Source of the DNA: Pseudomonadota bacterium | Lineage (GTDB): Bacteria; Pseudomonadota; Alphaproteobacteria; Rhizobiales; Rhizobiaceae | Assembly: GCA_023390055.1 (NCBI GenBank) | Contig: JAEWDP010000037.1 | Location: 1 to 17,622, forward strand | Length of the DNA: 17,622 bases | Direction of reading: 5' to 3' | Shown: piece after piece, positions 1 through 9,500 of the stretch | How the letters are laid out: every line of letters begins with the position of its first letter | How positions within the stretch are numbered: the stretch's first letter is position 1 | Made by a program: the position numbers and the translations under genes | The notes under the pieces: generated by a model | What the model saw: only the letters and a program-made list of their open reading frames with translations | The model's database searches: none | Told to the model about the DNA's origin: nothing

Positions 1-1
1 C

Positions 2-247
2 ATTGCACGGCGTCTGGACGGATTGGCACCGGGTCTCACACCGCGCAGCCTCTTTGAAAAGTTCTCTGCCGTCCAGATGATTGATGTTCACATCCCGACC
101 AACGACGGCCGTGAACTGCAACTGACACGATACACTCAGCTGGAAGCTGAACTGGAACTGCTTCTCAAACGGCTCAAGCTCGAATTGCCACCGCAGCCGC
201 CGCCCAAAATTACCGACGCTCAAGCCCACGGGACCACTGGACTGTAG
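2..247 (+). pseudogene. IS1634-like transposase, C-terminal end (5' end outside window)
   Basis: The reading frame is already open at the window edge and ends at TAG 245-247, giving about 81 residues. The segment FSAVQMIDVHIPTNDGRELQ, followed by a leucine/lysine-rich helix and a proline-rich tail (PPQPPPKI), resembles the C-terminus of IS1634-family (IS4-type DDE) transposases as I remember them. The catalytic DDE residues would lie upstream, outside the window, so activity cannot be judged. The element's right inverted repeat should lie shortly after 247, but I cannot place it without the left end. It directly abuts an ISAs1 remnant on the other strand. The family call rests on recalled similarity, not a search. 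Whether the gene is whole upstream is unknown. Confidence 0.55.
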
Positions 248-312
248 TGAAGACCTTTGCATCAGAAATGCCAGAAAACCGCCATTCTGCTCCTTCAAAT
301 TGCTCCAATCGG

Positions 313-636
313 CTAAGATCGGCCAATGGCGACAATGTCAGGCTCCTGCTCGCGCATACAGTCAATCCAGGTGGAGAAGCATCGGGCAAAATCGTCGCTC
401 GGCAGGGCGGTGACGACCTCGTTGAGGGTGTCGTGGGATGGGATGCCGCGATCGAACGGCAGGAGGCGGCGAAGGAAATCGATCCTGTTGCGGGCCCAGC
501 GTTCGATCTCGACGAAATCGTCGCCTCCTGCCATGGTCGCGCATAGCACCACCAACAGAATCTCCCGCAGGGGATAAACGACTTTCCAGCTCTGGCGCGG
601 ATCATCAAGGGCTGAGAACGTATCAAGCAGTGCCTT
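313..636 (-). pseudogene. ISAs1-family transposase, N-terminal fragment
   Basis: Read on the minus strand from about 636, the frame gives ALLDTFSALDDPRQSWKVVY, then PLREILLVVLCATMAGGDDF, then a continuation ending EPDIVAI near 325. This is the N-terminal DDE_Tnp_1-associated domain typical of ISAs1-family transposases. Family members continue DIVAIDGKT, which carries the first catalytic Asp. Here the match stops after DIVAI and the frame closes at a TAG at 313-315, so all catalytic residues are missing. No ATG or GTG start remains at the 5' edge; the frame runs back to a stop through unrelated codons. About 105 residues survive of the roughly 370 usual for the family, so this is a dead remnant truncated at both ends. 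Confidence 0.75.
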
Positions 637-805
637 ACCGGACCTGGAAAACCACTTTCGATTCGAGGTCCTCTATGAATCACGTCGAATTGTTCGGGGG
701 GAAATGCTCCAGTTCAAGCGATTGCCCTGCCCGTAGCATAACGAACGATTGCAAAATGCTCCTGGCAACAGTAAAAGTTGTAACTTCTTAAAATCGGGGG
801 ATGCC
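637..805. other. Gap between IS debris and the methyltransferase gene
   Basis: I see no supported gene here. The stretch separates the ISAs1 remnant from the first glycan gene and ends in a purine-rich ribosome binding site (CGGGGG, about 795-800) for the GTG start at 806. A promoter for that gene should lie here, but no convincing -35/-10 pair can be read by eye. Confidence 0.3.
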
Positions 806-1603
806 GTGGAACTTTTGACTAAACTTCTGGGCTCTATCAATGGGAAAAGCGAGCGACAGGAACCACGCACGAAATCCAAAATTGAGTGGATCGATAAAGC
901 GACATTCATGGTCGGTGGTCACAAAATAACAATGGATTACGAGCACGGCGGCAGCAAAAGAAAGTCCGGACAATCCGACTTCACCATGATGAAGTCGAGA
1001 TCGTTTCTTGATCAGTACCTTGCACACGAGGGCGAAGACTTTAAACACATCCTTGAGCTTGGAGTGTACCAGGGAGGATCATTCGTCTTTTTGAATGAGG
1101 TTTTCCAACCCGCAAGAATTGCTGCCATAGAACTGTCTCAGGTTCCGATACCCGCCCTAGACAGATACATCAATGAACAAGATGGGAGAGCGAAGCTCTA
1201 TTACGGCACATCGCAAGACGATGAGGACCGTCTAAACGATATCGTCAAGCACTATTTCGACGAAGAGCTTGATCTTGTCGTTGATGACGCATCCCACTTC
1301 TACGCGCAGACGAAGGCCAGCTTCCGGGCAACGTTTCCAAAACTTCGACCAAACGGGTTATACATTATAGAAGATTGGAGCTGGAGCTTCTTTGATGGCT
1401 ACCAAGAGCCAGAGCACCCATGGGCGGCGCACGCCTCACTCGCGAATCTGGCGATTGACCTGATGGAAGAACTGGCCTTAGGCAACGGCCTTGCCGAGTT
1501 CACGGTTTCTGAGCATATGATCAAAATCCGCAGAACCCAACAAGTCGGGCAGCCGGTTTTCAGCAAGCAGAACAGAAGAGGCCGTGAATACAATCTAATT
1601 TGA
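806..1603 (+). CDS. Class I SAM-dependent methyltransferase (Methyltransf_24/CmcI-like)
   Basis: A 265-residue protein. SAM-binding motif I is ILELGVYQGGS (about residues 82-92), followed by an acidic strand end (AAIELS, about 106-111). An acidic loop LVVDDASHFY (about 157-166) and GLYIIEDW (about 184-191) follow. This order matches the cephalosporin-hydroxylase/macrocin and rhamnosyl O-methyltransferase group, which methylates hydroxyls of sugars or secondary metabolites. I infer methylation of a sugar in the neighbouring glycan. I chose GTG 806 because CGGGGG sits about six bases upstream. The frame extends back to TTG 749, but that leader is poor and lacks a binding site. The gene stands alone on +, converging on the GtrB-like gene. 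Substrate is unknown; the fold is confident. Confidence 0.8.
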   Translation: MELLTKLLGSINGKSERQEPRTKSKIEWIDKATFMVGGHKITMDYEHGGSKRKSGQSDFTMMKSRSFLDQYLAHEGEDFKHILELGVYQGGSFVFLNEVFQPARIAAIELSQVPIPALDRYINEQDGRAKLYYGTSQDDEDRLNDIVKHYFDEELDLVVDDASHFYAQTKASFRATFPKLRPNGLYIIEDWSWSFFDGYQEPEHPWAAHASLANLAIDLMEELALGNGLAEFTVSEHMIKIRRTQQVGQPVFSKQNRRGREYNLI

Positions 1604-1617
1604 TTTCTGGGACAGCG

Positions 1618-1639
1618 GGAGTGGTCAGCGTGTCACTCC
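1618..1639 (+). terminator. Weak hairpin in the convergent gap
   Basis: GGAGTG (1618-1623) pairs perfectly with CACTCC (1634-1639) across a 10-base loop, 15 bases after the methyltransferase stop. The following bases are pyrimidine-rich (TTCCTT) but not a true T run. The position between convergent genes fits a terminator; the stem is short, so this is tentative. Confidence 0.25.
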
Positions 1640-1766
1640 TTCCTTGATGGAAGAGCCGGGCTGCGGTGCTACAATCTTCTTCGTGACGCTCACAATCCTA
1701 CTGCATAATGAACTTTTACCATCTACCCTTTGCCAACTGTAGTGCTAAAACAGCCTGCGGAATGTC

Positions 1767-2747
1767 TCATTCTTCCTGCTGTCGGACAGCAAGTCCCGGA
1801 TTACTCGGGAATGTGGTCTCTCGCACCACGTATTGAGGCGACCGATTGAGACGCATATATATCCGCCCGACATACTCACCGATTATTCCTAAAAAGACCA
1901 TTTGGACTCCGCCAATTAGTAACATAAGAGCAAAAATAGATGTCCATCCAGGCTCTATATCAGGGTGAAAGACACGCCGCACTATCACAATGATTAAAAC
2001 CAGAATACTCATTAACGCGAGGACGAAACCACTAAAGGTCGCCACGCGCAAGGGGTAGACGGACGAGCCGGTTGCCATCTTTAACCAGAGCGACAGAAGA
2101 CGCCGCAGGTTGTAACCGCTTTCGCCAACCAGTCGATCCTGATGCTCAATGTCAATTGCCTTGAACGAGTTGGTTGCCGACAACAATAGTCCATCGATAT
2201 AGGGATACGGACCGTCGTATGCGCAAATTTCTTTGACAACATCTTGGTGCATCGCCTTAAACGATGAGAGGTAAAGTCCTTTCGGCTTCTTCAGGAGCCA
2301 CCGAGCGACAAGGTCATTGAAGCTGCTGCCCCACTGCTTCCACGCGGCATGCTTGCGATTATTGTAACGCGTGTAGCAGACATCTACGCCCTCCTCGATA
2401 GTGTCTGCTAGAGGCGCAATGGATGATGGTGGATGCTGCAAATCTTCATCCATGATAACAATTACTCTACCGCGGGCATAAGAGAGACCCGCCATCGTAG
2501 CATTATGCTGACCGAAATTTCGCCGAAGGTTAATTCCGAAAACGAACGGGTAATGTGAAGAAAGGTCGCGTATGACGGGCCATGCGTCCTTTCTTGGGCT
2601 ACGATCATTGACAAATATCATCTCGAACCCATCAGCGTAAGTGGTGTTTTCCAACGATGCACTCACCTGACGCACTAGTTCTTCGATGGTGTCGGACCCG
2701 TTGTAGACAGGAACCACTATCGAAAGCTTTATTTCAAAGTCGGTCAT
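1767..2747 (-). CDS. GtrB-like polyprenyl-phosphate glycosyltransferase (GT2, membrane)
   Basis: A 326-residue GT-A fold family 2 glycosyltransferase. From the N-terminus: LSIVVPVYNGSDT (about 8-20), FVNDRSPRKD (about 45-54), RRNFGQHNATMAGL (about 75-88), and MDEDLQHPP (about 99-107), which carries the metal/nucleotide-binding acidic triad. Two membrane helices follow (about 233-257 and 267-290), then EYVGRIYMRLNRSPQY, the typical GtrB/ArnC/DPM1-like tail. Such enzymes move a sugar from a nucleotide sugar onto undecaprenyl phosphate at the cytoplasmic face. The start chosen is ATG 2747, which makes a 4-base ATGA overlap with the stop of the upstream GT-C gene; ATG 2762 is also in frame. Neither has a strong binding site, which fits translational coupling. 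It probably supplies the lipid-linked donor used by the GT-C enzyme. Confidence 0.85.
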   Translation of the reverse strand: MTDFEIKLSIVVPVYNGSDTIEELVRQVSASLENTTYADGFEMIFVNDRSPRKDAWPVIRDLSSHYPFVFGINLRRNFGQHNATMAGLSYARGRVIVIMDEDLQHPPSSIAPLADTIEEGVDVCYTRYNNRKHAAWKQWGSSFNDLVARWLLKKPKGLYLSSFKAMHQDVVKEICAYDGPYPYIDGLLLSATNSFKAIDIEHQDRLVGESGYNLRRLLSLWLKMATGSSVYPLRVATFSGFVLALMSILVLIIVIVRRVFHPDIEPGWTSIFALMLLIGGVQMVFLGIIGEYVGRIYMRLNRSPQYVVRETTFPSNPGLAVRQQEE

Positions 2748-4387
2748 TTTGCTGCGGGCCATGTAAATAGGTCTGGATTGTCGGGATAAATGTTCGTAAG
2801 CTTGTCGAGGAGCTCTAATTTTTCTTCTAACTTAACGGATCGATTCCGTTCGTAAATAAAAGCCGTTACACCGTTCTGGAGTTTGAACTCCGCAATTCGT
2901 TCATATGCTTGACCGAAGCCAGTGCCATCCAAAATCCATCGCCCTGGAAGGAGTATGTTCTCCTGTGAACCGGGACGCATATGAAACTGATCGGGGGTGG
3001 CGACCACCGCGTAATCCGCATCGAAAAGCTCCAGCGGGAAACCTTGGACAGCGGCGATGTGAGGCGCCCAGATAATTGATCTTTTTAAGTTGGGGTTTAG
3101 AGGGACCAAGAGAGAATCAGAAAGGTTCACACTGGAAGCGTAAACAACCATTGTTTTATCGTCATGCGTCAGTTTATCCAGTTTTGACACAAGTTCTTTA
3201 TACTCATCAAAATTATCGAGATGCAACGGCCGCATATCGGCAGAAGGAATCAGCCATCCGGCAACGTATCCTAGATTACCCGATACAGGATTAATACTGA
3301 TAATAAGTATCACTGCATTAATGGCAGACGCATAGAACAGTTTAATACCCAATTTCTCGCATATCCAGATAGTACCAATTATGTACGAAGGTATCATCCA
3401 CATGTAAACCGGAAGGATGTGATGCCGCCCCATATATTGAGTTTGTATAAACAATGTAAATGTACAGAATGCGGATACAACGCAGAATATTGCATTGATA
3501 TTTTTTCTGTGTAAACTTATTATTATACCAATTATTGTGATAAATATTGCTATGTTATAGCTGTATTCTGTTAATAACATAATATGTGTATAAAGATCAA
3601 CTTGGTATGCATTGTATAATTCTGAGTATGTTGTATTAATTATTCTTTTAGCAAGGTCAAATTGTATTAAACATAGAAGCGTCAGTGCAGTTAATCCTGC
3701 TATTGAAATACCACATACTGGAGGTACTATAGTTTCCTTGAAGCGTCCCGACTTTACTGAGCGTAATAAAATGAATAATGCTGATATACCAAAAAATGAA
3801 ACTATACTGTATGCGTACCATCGACGAAACATAAAGGGCGCGTAAGTACAGACGCCTATTATGATCCCATACAGTAGAGGCCTATGGGATAGATACTTAG
3901 ATTTAAACAGAAATATCGTAGCTGTTCCAAGAAATATCAATCCGACAATATCCGGTTGCCCACGAAGAGATGCCGCCCAAAAGGCAGGTGCGGTTGCGCA
4001 GATAATAAAGAGTGAGATGGTAGGTCGAACATTGGAGACGCGAACCGTCAAAAACATTACAACGACAGAGGCAGGCAATACATAGGTAATAGCGATCCCG
4101 ATGATATATGCTGCTCTTCCATCCCCAAACAGTAGATAGAAAGGAAACAGGGCAAGGATTGGAGTTGGATTGTAATCAACCTTCCGTATTTCTCGAATGA
4201 TGCTGATAATCGCATCGAGCGGACTTTTCGATAACCATAAGCTGTATCTTTTAAAGGTCTCCCAATATGCAGCATAATCCCATATGTATGCTGGATGCTC
4301 GATATGGACATAATTCATGCACAGTGCGACCACCGCCACCACAGTGAAGATAATTGTTGCTGCCCATCGCATATCAAAGCGGCTCAA
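2744..4387 (-). CDS. GT-C-type polytopic membrane glycosyltransferase (putative)
   Basis: About 547 residues with roughly ten to twelve hydrophobic segments and a soluble C-terminal domain of about 150 residues. The first loop holds IWDYAAYW (about 35-42); an acidic residue in this first periplasmic loop is typical of GT-C enzymes (ArnT/PMT/Gtr-like), which take sugar from a polyprenyl-phosphate donor outside the inner membrane. Several aromatic and charged motifs follow, such as MFRRWYAYS and GRHHILPVYMW. I chose TTG 4387 because GGGAGGA (4394-4400) precedes it at good spacing. The frame runs up to TTG 4423, and an ATG lies at 4372. It overlaps the GtrB-like gene by four bases. The middle of the gene (about 3420-3850) is much more AT-rich than its neighbours, a sign of transfer. 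The exact sugar and acceptor are unknown. Confidence 0.7.
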   Translation of the reverse strand: MSRFDMRWAATIIFTVVAVVALCMNYVHIEHPAYIWDYAAYWETFKRYSLWLSKSPLDAIISIIREIRKVDYNPTPILALFPFYLLFGDGRAAYIIGIAITYVLPASVVVMFLTVRVSNVRPTISLFIICATAPAFWAASLRGQPDIVGLIFLGTATIFLFKSKYLSHRPLLYGIIIGVCTYAPFMFRRWYAYSIVSFFGISALFILLRSVKSGRFKETIVPPVCGISIAGLTALTLLCLIQFDLAKRIINTTYSELYNAYQVDLYTHIMLLTEYSYNIAIFITIIGIIISLHRKNINAIFCVVSAFCTFTLFIQTQYMGRHHILPVYMWMIPSYIIGTIWICEKLGIKLFYASAINAVILIISINPVSGNLGYVAGWLIPSADMRPLHLDNFDEYKELVSKLDKLTHDDKTMVVYASSVNLSDSLLVPLNPNLKRSIIWAPHIAAVQGFPLELFDADYAVVATPDQFHMRPGSQENILLPGRWILDGTGFGQAYERIAEFKLQNGVTAFIYERNRSVKLEEKLELLDKLTNIYPDNPDLFTWPAAK

Positions 4388-4393
4388 GATAAA

Positions 4394-4400
4394 TCCTCCC
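4394..4400 (-). promoter_or_regulatory. Ribosome binding site fixing the TTG start of the GT-C gene
   Basis: On the minus strand GGGAGGA lies about six to seven bases before TTG 4387. It is the strongest binding site near this gene, and the longer TTG 4423 and shorter ATG 4372 starts have none. It sits in a divergent gap of under 80 bases that must also hold the promoters of both operons. Confidence 0.55.
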
Positions 4401-4463
4401 CACACCGGATTGCCGATACACAATAAGTGATGCTATTGGTACCCCACAAAAGGGGCAAGACAG

Positions 4464-5162
4464 TTGGACAAGCAGATTGAAAGTGAATTCGACGCTTACA
4501 GGTCCACATACAGGGACGCGGTCAACGACGCCATTTCATTTTCGGGCCTGAAAGTAGATTTTTTCACAAAGGCCAAAGCGGCGCACCTGTTAAACCTCCT
4601 GGCGTTGAAGGTCGGAACCCCGCATAACCTTTCTATCCTTGATGTGGGTTGCGGTGTGGGTGTCTATCACCCGCTGCTCCGGGGATGTGTTGGAAAGATT
4701 ACTGGCGTTGATCTATCACGGGAGTGCCTCGAGGAGGCGGGGATAAGCAATCCTGATGTAGTCTACCGACATTATTCAGGGTCCGCTTTGCCCTTTAAGG
4801 ACGATGTGTTTGATGCATCTTTTGCTATATGTGTAATGCATCATGTTCCACCTTCGCAGTGGGCGAATTTTGTATCCGAAATGGCGCGTGTGACGCGAGC
4901 TGGTGGCCTGGTCATACTTTTTGAACATAATCCCTTCAATCCGCTGACCAGACGGGCGGTGAATACGTGTCCGTTTGATGCGGATGCAGTTCTGCTTTCA
5001 AAAAAGATGGTGAGTGAATACCTTTTGATTACCGGCCTCAAAAATGTGGAAGGACGATATATCCTTACGATACCCGCCATAGATGGGTTTCCGCTTATGA
5101 TCGATAGAATGTTTGGCCGTCTCCCTCTAGGTGCGCAGTATTTCGTCTATGGTACGCCCTAA
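4464..5162 (+). CDS. SAM-dependent methyltransferase (Methyltransf_11 type)
   Basis: A 232-residue class I methyltransferase. Motif I is ILDVGCGVGVY (about 58-68), motif II is GVDLSRECLEEA (about 81-92), then SALPFKDDVFDASF (about 107-120), CVMHHVP (about 123-129) and RAGGLVILFEHNPFNP (about 145-160). The C-terminal EHNPFNPLTRRAV segment is not part of the core fold and may shape the substrate site. The start is TTG 4464 with AGGGGC about nine bases upstream; no ATG fits the N-terminus better. It is divergent from the GT-C gene and its end overlaps the start of the GtrA-like gene, implying co-transcription and linked roles. A role in methylating a lipid-linked or polymerised sugar is inferred from context. 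Confidence 0.75.
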   Translation: MDKQIESEFDAYRSTYRDAVNDAISFSGLKVDFFTKAKAAHLLNLLALKVGTPHNLSILDVGCGVGVYHPLLRGCVGKITGVDLSRECLEEAGISNPDVVYRHYSGSALPFKDDVFDASFAICVMHHVPPSQWANFVSEMARVTRAGGLVILFEHNPFNPLTRRAVNTCPFDADAVLLSKKMVSEYLLITGLKNVEGRYILTIPAIDGFPLMIDRMFGRLPLGAQYFVYGTP

Positions 5163-5565
5163 GATAGTCCTTGAACCAGGCCATCTGAAACGAATGATTA
5201 CGTTTGCCGCTATTGGCGTCGCAAACACGTCACTTTATTTTTTGCTGGCGAATGCGCTGGTCTATTTAGGTAGATTGGAGCAGGATGTGGCTTCATATCT
5301 GGCGTACGTGACACTGCTTCCGGTTTCGTTTTTTGGTCATCGTAAGGTGACCTTCGGATCGAAAGGTCGGGCAGTTGGCGAATGGACCCGCTTCTGCCTA
5401 ATGCAGGCAGTATGTATTTTCATCATTGCCGGCGTGAATTTCTGGTTTGCGGGGCTTTCTAGAGCGCATAGCTGGGTAGCTTTTGCGATAATTAGCGTTC
5501 TCATTCCATCCACTAGTTTTGTAGCGATGCAAATGTGGGTCTTCGCCAAGCGCCATCAACGTTGA
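5149..5565 (+). CDS. GtrA-like membrane protein (putative polyprenyl-linked sugar flippase)
   Basis: About 138 residues with four predicted membrane helices: about 15-40 (ITFAAIGVANTSLYFLLANA), 45-65, 85-105 and 110-130. The FAAIGVANTSLYF segment and the later FFGHRKVTF match the GtrA/DPMS flippase family. GtrA proteins are small four-helix membrane proteins thought to flip undecaprenyl-phosphate sugar to the periplasm. The ATG at 5149 overlaps the methyltransferase stop by 14 bases. An in-frame GTG at 5131 would add six residues; neither start has a clear binding site, so the start is uncertain. The gene is separated from its likely GtrB and GT-C partners by a divergent promoter region, whereas classical gtr genes form one operon. 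Confidence 0.8.
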   Translation: MVRPKIVLEPGHLKRMITFAAIGVANTSLYFLLANALVYLGRLEQDVASYLAYVTLLPVSFFGHRKVTFGSKGRAVGEWTRFCLMQAVCIFIIAGVNFWFAGLSRAHSWVAFAIISVLIPSTSFVAMQMWVFAKRHQR

Positions 5566-5618
5566 GACAACCGGATATCTTCATTGCACATCGAAGGGGG
5601 CCCAGCACGCCACCAATG

Positions 5619-6539
5619 TCAAACAAGGGGGCTCCCCCTGAACCACCGCCATGTCTTATGGATTCCTTGTTCCAGATCAACCTCCGGCTTCCAATCGAAA
5701 GTAGTTTTCGCCTTTGCGATATCGAGCACCGAGATTGGAACATCGAACTTGCGTCCGGGGAGAGTGAACACCGGGACGTCGCGCCGTGTGATCCTGAGAA
5801 TGTACTCGGCGATCTCTCGAACTGAAGTTCCCATGCCGCTACCAGCATTGAAAATCCCGCTGTCGTTACTTTCAATTGCCAAACGACCAAGTCGCGCCAA
5901 GTCCTCGACATAAATATAATCTCGCACTGCCTTACCATCACCCCAGATCTCGATAGGCTGACCTGTCATAGCGCTGTGCAGATAGGTGCCAATAACTCCC
6001 TGTACTCCAAGGTTACTTTGACATGGACCATACGGATTAGACGCTCGCAGGATCACGCATTTCATCGCGTGATTACGCGCATAGAGTGATAGGTACGCCT
6101 CGATGGCAACTTTTACAATTCCATAGGAGCAAATTGGCGCGAGCGCATGATGCTCGTCGATTGGAGTATGCTGAGGAATACCGTAGACAGTTCCACCTGA
6201 CGAGAAAAAGAGGAGTCGCTTGCATTCCATCTCGACCATTGCCTCAAGAAGATTGAGTGTGCCTATTAAATTGATGCGCACATCGGCCACCGCATCCTTG
6301 TCGCCTGTCGAGGGTACCGTAGCGCTCGCTAAATGGGCAACAGCATCGACTCCTATTAGTAGTTTAGCTAACGCTGCGCGATCTGACAGATCAACTTGAA
6401 TATACCTAGTGGCACCGGGCAAAGAGCGCTGCGGCTCGGTACGTCTCCCAAGCACTGTCACCTGATGCCCTGCCGTAGTCAATTCGTTGACCAAATGCCA
6501 GCCTAGAAAGCCATTTCCACCCAAAGCAAGGATATTCAT
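5619..6539 (-). CDS. NAD-dependent epimerase/dehydratase (extended SDR, GalE-like)
   Basis: A 306-residue extended short-chain dehydrogenase. The N-terminal Rossmann motif is LALGGNGFLGWHL (GxxGxxG, about residues 4-16), followed by VDLSD (about 49-53), AHLAS (about 68-72), FFSSGGTVYG (about 111-120), and the active-site Tyr-Lys pair in SYGIVKVAIEAY (Y139, K143). WGDGKAVRDYIYVEDLA is the usual substrate-domain segment. Family members epimerise or dehydrate nucleotide sugars (UDP-glucose/GlcNAc, GDP- or dTDP-sugars). The chosen start is ATG 6539, with GAGGAG about ten bases upstream; GTG 6542 fits the same site slightly better, and TTG 6569 is the longest. It is last in a minus-strand run and presumably makes a sugar donor for the fused glycosyltransferase upstream. 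The exact sugar is unknown. Confidence 0.85.
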   Translation of the reverse strand: MNILALGGNGFLGWHLVNELTTAGHQVTVLGRRTEPQRSLPGATRYIQVDLSDRAALAKLLIGVDAVAHLASATVPSTGDKDAVADVRINLIGTLNLLEAMVEMECKRLLFFSSGGTVYGIPQHTPIDEHHALAPICSYGIVKVAIEAYLSLYARNHAMKCVILRASNPYGPCQSNLGVQGVIGTYLHSAMTGQPIEIWGDGKAVRDYIYVEDLARLGRLAIESNDSGIFNAGSGMGTSVREIAEYILRITRRDVPVFTLPGRKFDVPISVLDIAKAKTTFDWKPEVDLEQGIHKTWRWFRGSPLV

Positions 6540-6565
6540 CACAAATTCACTCCTCGCGATCCGTA

Positions 6566-9500
6566 TCAATCAGCTCGATGAGGGATCATTTGACGATAAA
6601 GCTCCAGATATCGTTGCGCCAGCATATCCATCCCAAAATCTTCGCCAATTTGTCGAGCGCCAGTAGCGAGAACGGCACGTCGATTGGGTTCTAGAATCGC
6701 CTCCATCAACTCGCTAACCGCCAAGACGAATGCATCATCGTCCTGCAGATGAGGAACAATTAATCCAGCGCTACTTTTAGCTTCTGGTTGAACCATTGAT
6801 CTGATTTCGCCGATATCTGTTGCAATGCAGGGGACCCCAACCTGCATGGATTGAATCAGGCAAAGAGGAAAGGATTCACCTGGGAAACGAGTTGGCACCA
6901 ATGCCACGTCACTGAGGTTGTATACCCCATGGATTTCTTTGACGAAGCCGAGAAAGTGAATTGAGGGGTCGCCTTTTGCAAGGTTGCGGGCAGCGTCCGT
7001 CTTCTCGCCTTCGCCAACGGCCAAAAGGGCTGTCGCAACATCAGGGCACCGCATACGTAACGCTTGGTAGGCGCGTATAGCTTCCTCCCAGCCTTTGCCT
7101 TCAATGCCCCGCGCCACCAATGTGAACACAACGGCATCGTCAGCTATTCCTAGGCTAGCACGACTGAATGGTGGAGGACGGGTGTCAATCGGCATAGCAT
7201 TGCGAAACTTGATGAATTTTTCTGGTCCGGGCAATGGCGTGCCGAACGGGACGAGATTTTTCTCAGCAGTGTAAGCATATTGATTAACCCGTTCGGCCCA
7301 ATTTGCTATCCGTTTATGCGATATTTTCATCGCTTCATAAGAACCGTGCAAAGTCGCCAGATAAGGGACTTCGACCTCTTCTTCGTCAAGCATCAGCATT
7401 TCGACAGACGCGAGATGTGAATGTATGATGGAGATTCCTGCGTCGCGCACAAAGCGTTTTCCGCCCTTTGCGCGTACAACATCCGCCCCATAAACCGGAA
7501 TTGACGGATTGAGCATTGCCCTGACATCAGGATGATCGTCAAGATTGGACATTTGTAGAATAGATACAGCAACCCCAATTGAGTGCAACGCATTGGCCAA
7601 ATGTATTGGAAATATCTCCCCACCGCCAAAGCTGAACCCTAGGATGCCAATCAGCACATGCGGAACATCACGCTCAACCGCCTTGAGAGCCCGCGCGTTT
7701 ACCAGATCGTCGAAAACAGCACCCTTCACTCCTGCCCCGCGGAAAATCGCTCCGGCCTGGGTCACGAAACGATCGACCGTCGTGTCGGGAATATCCCAGC
7801 GTCGCTTGAGAGCGGTCATTAGGCGAAAATATTCACGGTAGTATTCCGGCGAGGATTGCGCGCTGCTACCTGAAGTATTTGCACCATGTGCACGAAAATA
7901 AGATACAGCTGACGGTTCAAATGCAATTTGGCCGCCCTGCGCCACCTCTGAATATAGAAACCAATCGCCCATAATTCGATAGCTGCGTGCTTCATCCCAT
8001 ACTGATTGCGGGATCGGAAAGTGTCTCCAAAGGCATCCGCCCACATTGGGGATGACGTTCTTGACCCCAAAGCCACCTGCGAACCAGGCTGCGGCCGGAC
8101 GGACGCAGGTTTCGGACCAAATTCTTTCCTCAGCCGACTCGCGATAATGATCGAGCCCGGGTACACACTGTCCTTGCGCGTCTGCAAATTCGACCCGGCC
8201 GAAGCTTATTACTACACTGGGATCTCGGAAATTTCCGATCAGCCGCTCGACGAAATCATGCTCGGCGAAGTCGTCGCTCTCACAGAACCAGACCAGATCA
8301 CGAGTCGCAAGGTCATGCCCCTTTTGCCATTGTGCGAATACACTGCCTGAATTGGTTTCATTCAGGACAGCACGTATGCGATCGGGATATTTCACAAGAT
8401 ATTCTTCAATGATCTCACGGCTGCCATCGGTTGACGCGTCATCGAGGATGATGACGTCGATCAGCGGATAACTCTGGTTCAGGATACTGTCGAGCCGCTG
8501 GCGCAGGAAAGATGCATGATTGTAACTCGGCACGATGGCCGTAACGCTCAGGCCGATAGCATTTAGCATTGCCTTGCGTTCTTCACCAAGTGCAGAATTA
8601 CTACTTACACGGTGAACGAATTCATGACAGAAACCATCCAATCGACGCGCGAGCAACATCGGATCCCGCTTCTCTGCCGAGCGGCGAAACCGCTTGCGAC
8701 GCTTGTCGCTAAACTGTCCACGAGCCGACAACCAGTAAAGCAAACGCGTCAGGAGAAGACGTTTGATCAACTTTGAGGCGCGAGCATTACTTATGGAATT
8801 GACGCGTTGTAGCTCACCTACCCGGTCGGAGACCCAGGTGAAATCTTTCACAAGTACCTCAGCTTTTTTGCGCGCTTCGTCAGCTTCAGCTTCCTTACTC
8901 GCTATAATAGCTTCGGTTTCCTTACGCCACTTCTCTTGCTCAAAATTAACACGCACCAGAACTGGCTCCGAAGCTTGTATGTCCTGGCTATAGATTCCAG
9001 CAAATGAACAGAGTTGTTTCACATCATCTGATGCGGTCGCGATCAGATAGGTTGGGCGCAATTGTCCCTGTGCGTATTCGCCTGTCTCAGATCGGATTTC
9101 AGAAAACTGGATGGAAGCATCCTCAGGGGCAATAACAGAACCGAAGTTGATCTTTTGACCATGCATCTGGACGTGAGCGAAATGCGCGCTCAACAAAGCA
9201 GTGAATTCGTCGCGGTAGAGTTCCTTCACGTGAAAAGGATTCACATGGTCAGACGCATCTGTATAAACTGATTTCTCGGGCGTGGAAACGATAAGCACTC
9301 CACCTGGACGTAAAACACGTTTGACTTCTGCCAGCATCTCCTGATGGCCGTCGATGTGTTCAATTGTTTCGAACGAAACGACAAAATCTACAGACTCATT
9401 CGGCAACGGTATTGCCGTGACGGAGCCAATTTCGAAACGCAAGCCATCTCGTGCGTATTTGGCGCTCGCATGTAAGATGGCAGCTTCAGATATATCAACA

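Noticed and set aside
210..683. Long minus-strand open frame of 157 codons
   Set aside because: It is a different frame over the ISAs1 remnant; the meaningful translation is in the neighbouring frame.
1778..1795. Palindrome TGCTGT/ACAGCA near the end of the GtrB-like gene
   Set aside because: It lies within the coding tail, is short, and has no T run; not convincing as a terminator.
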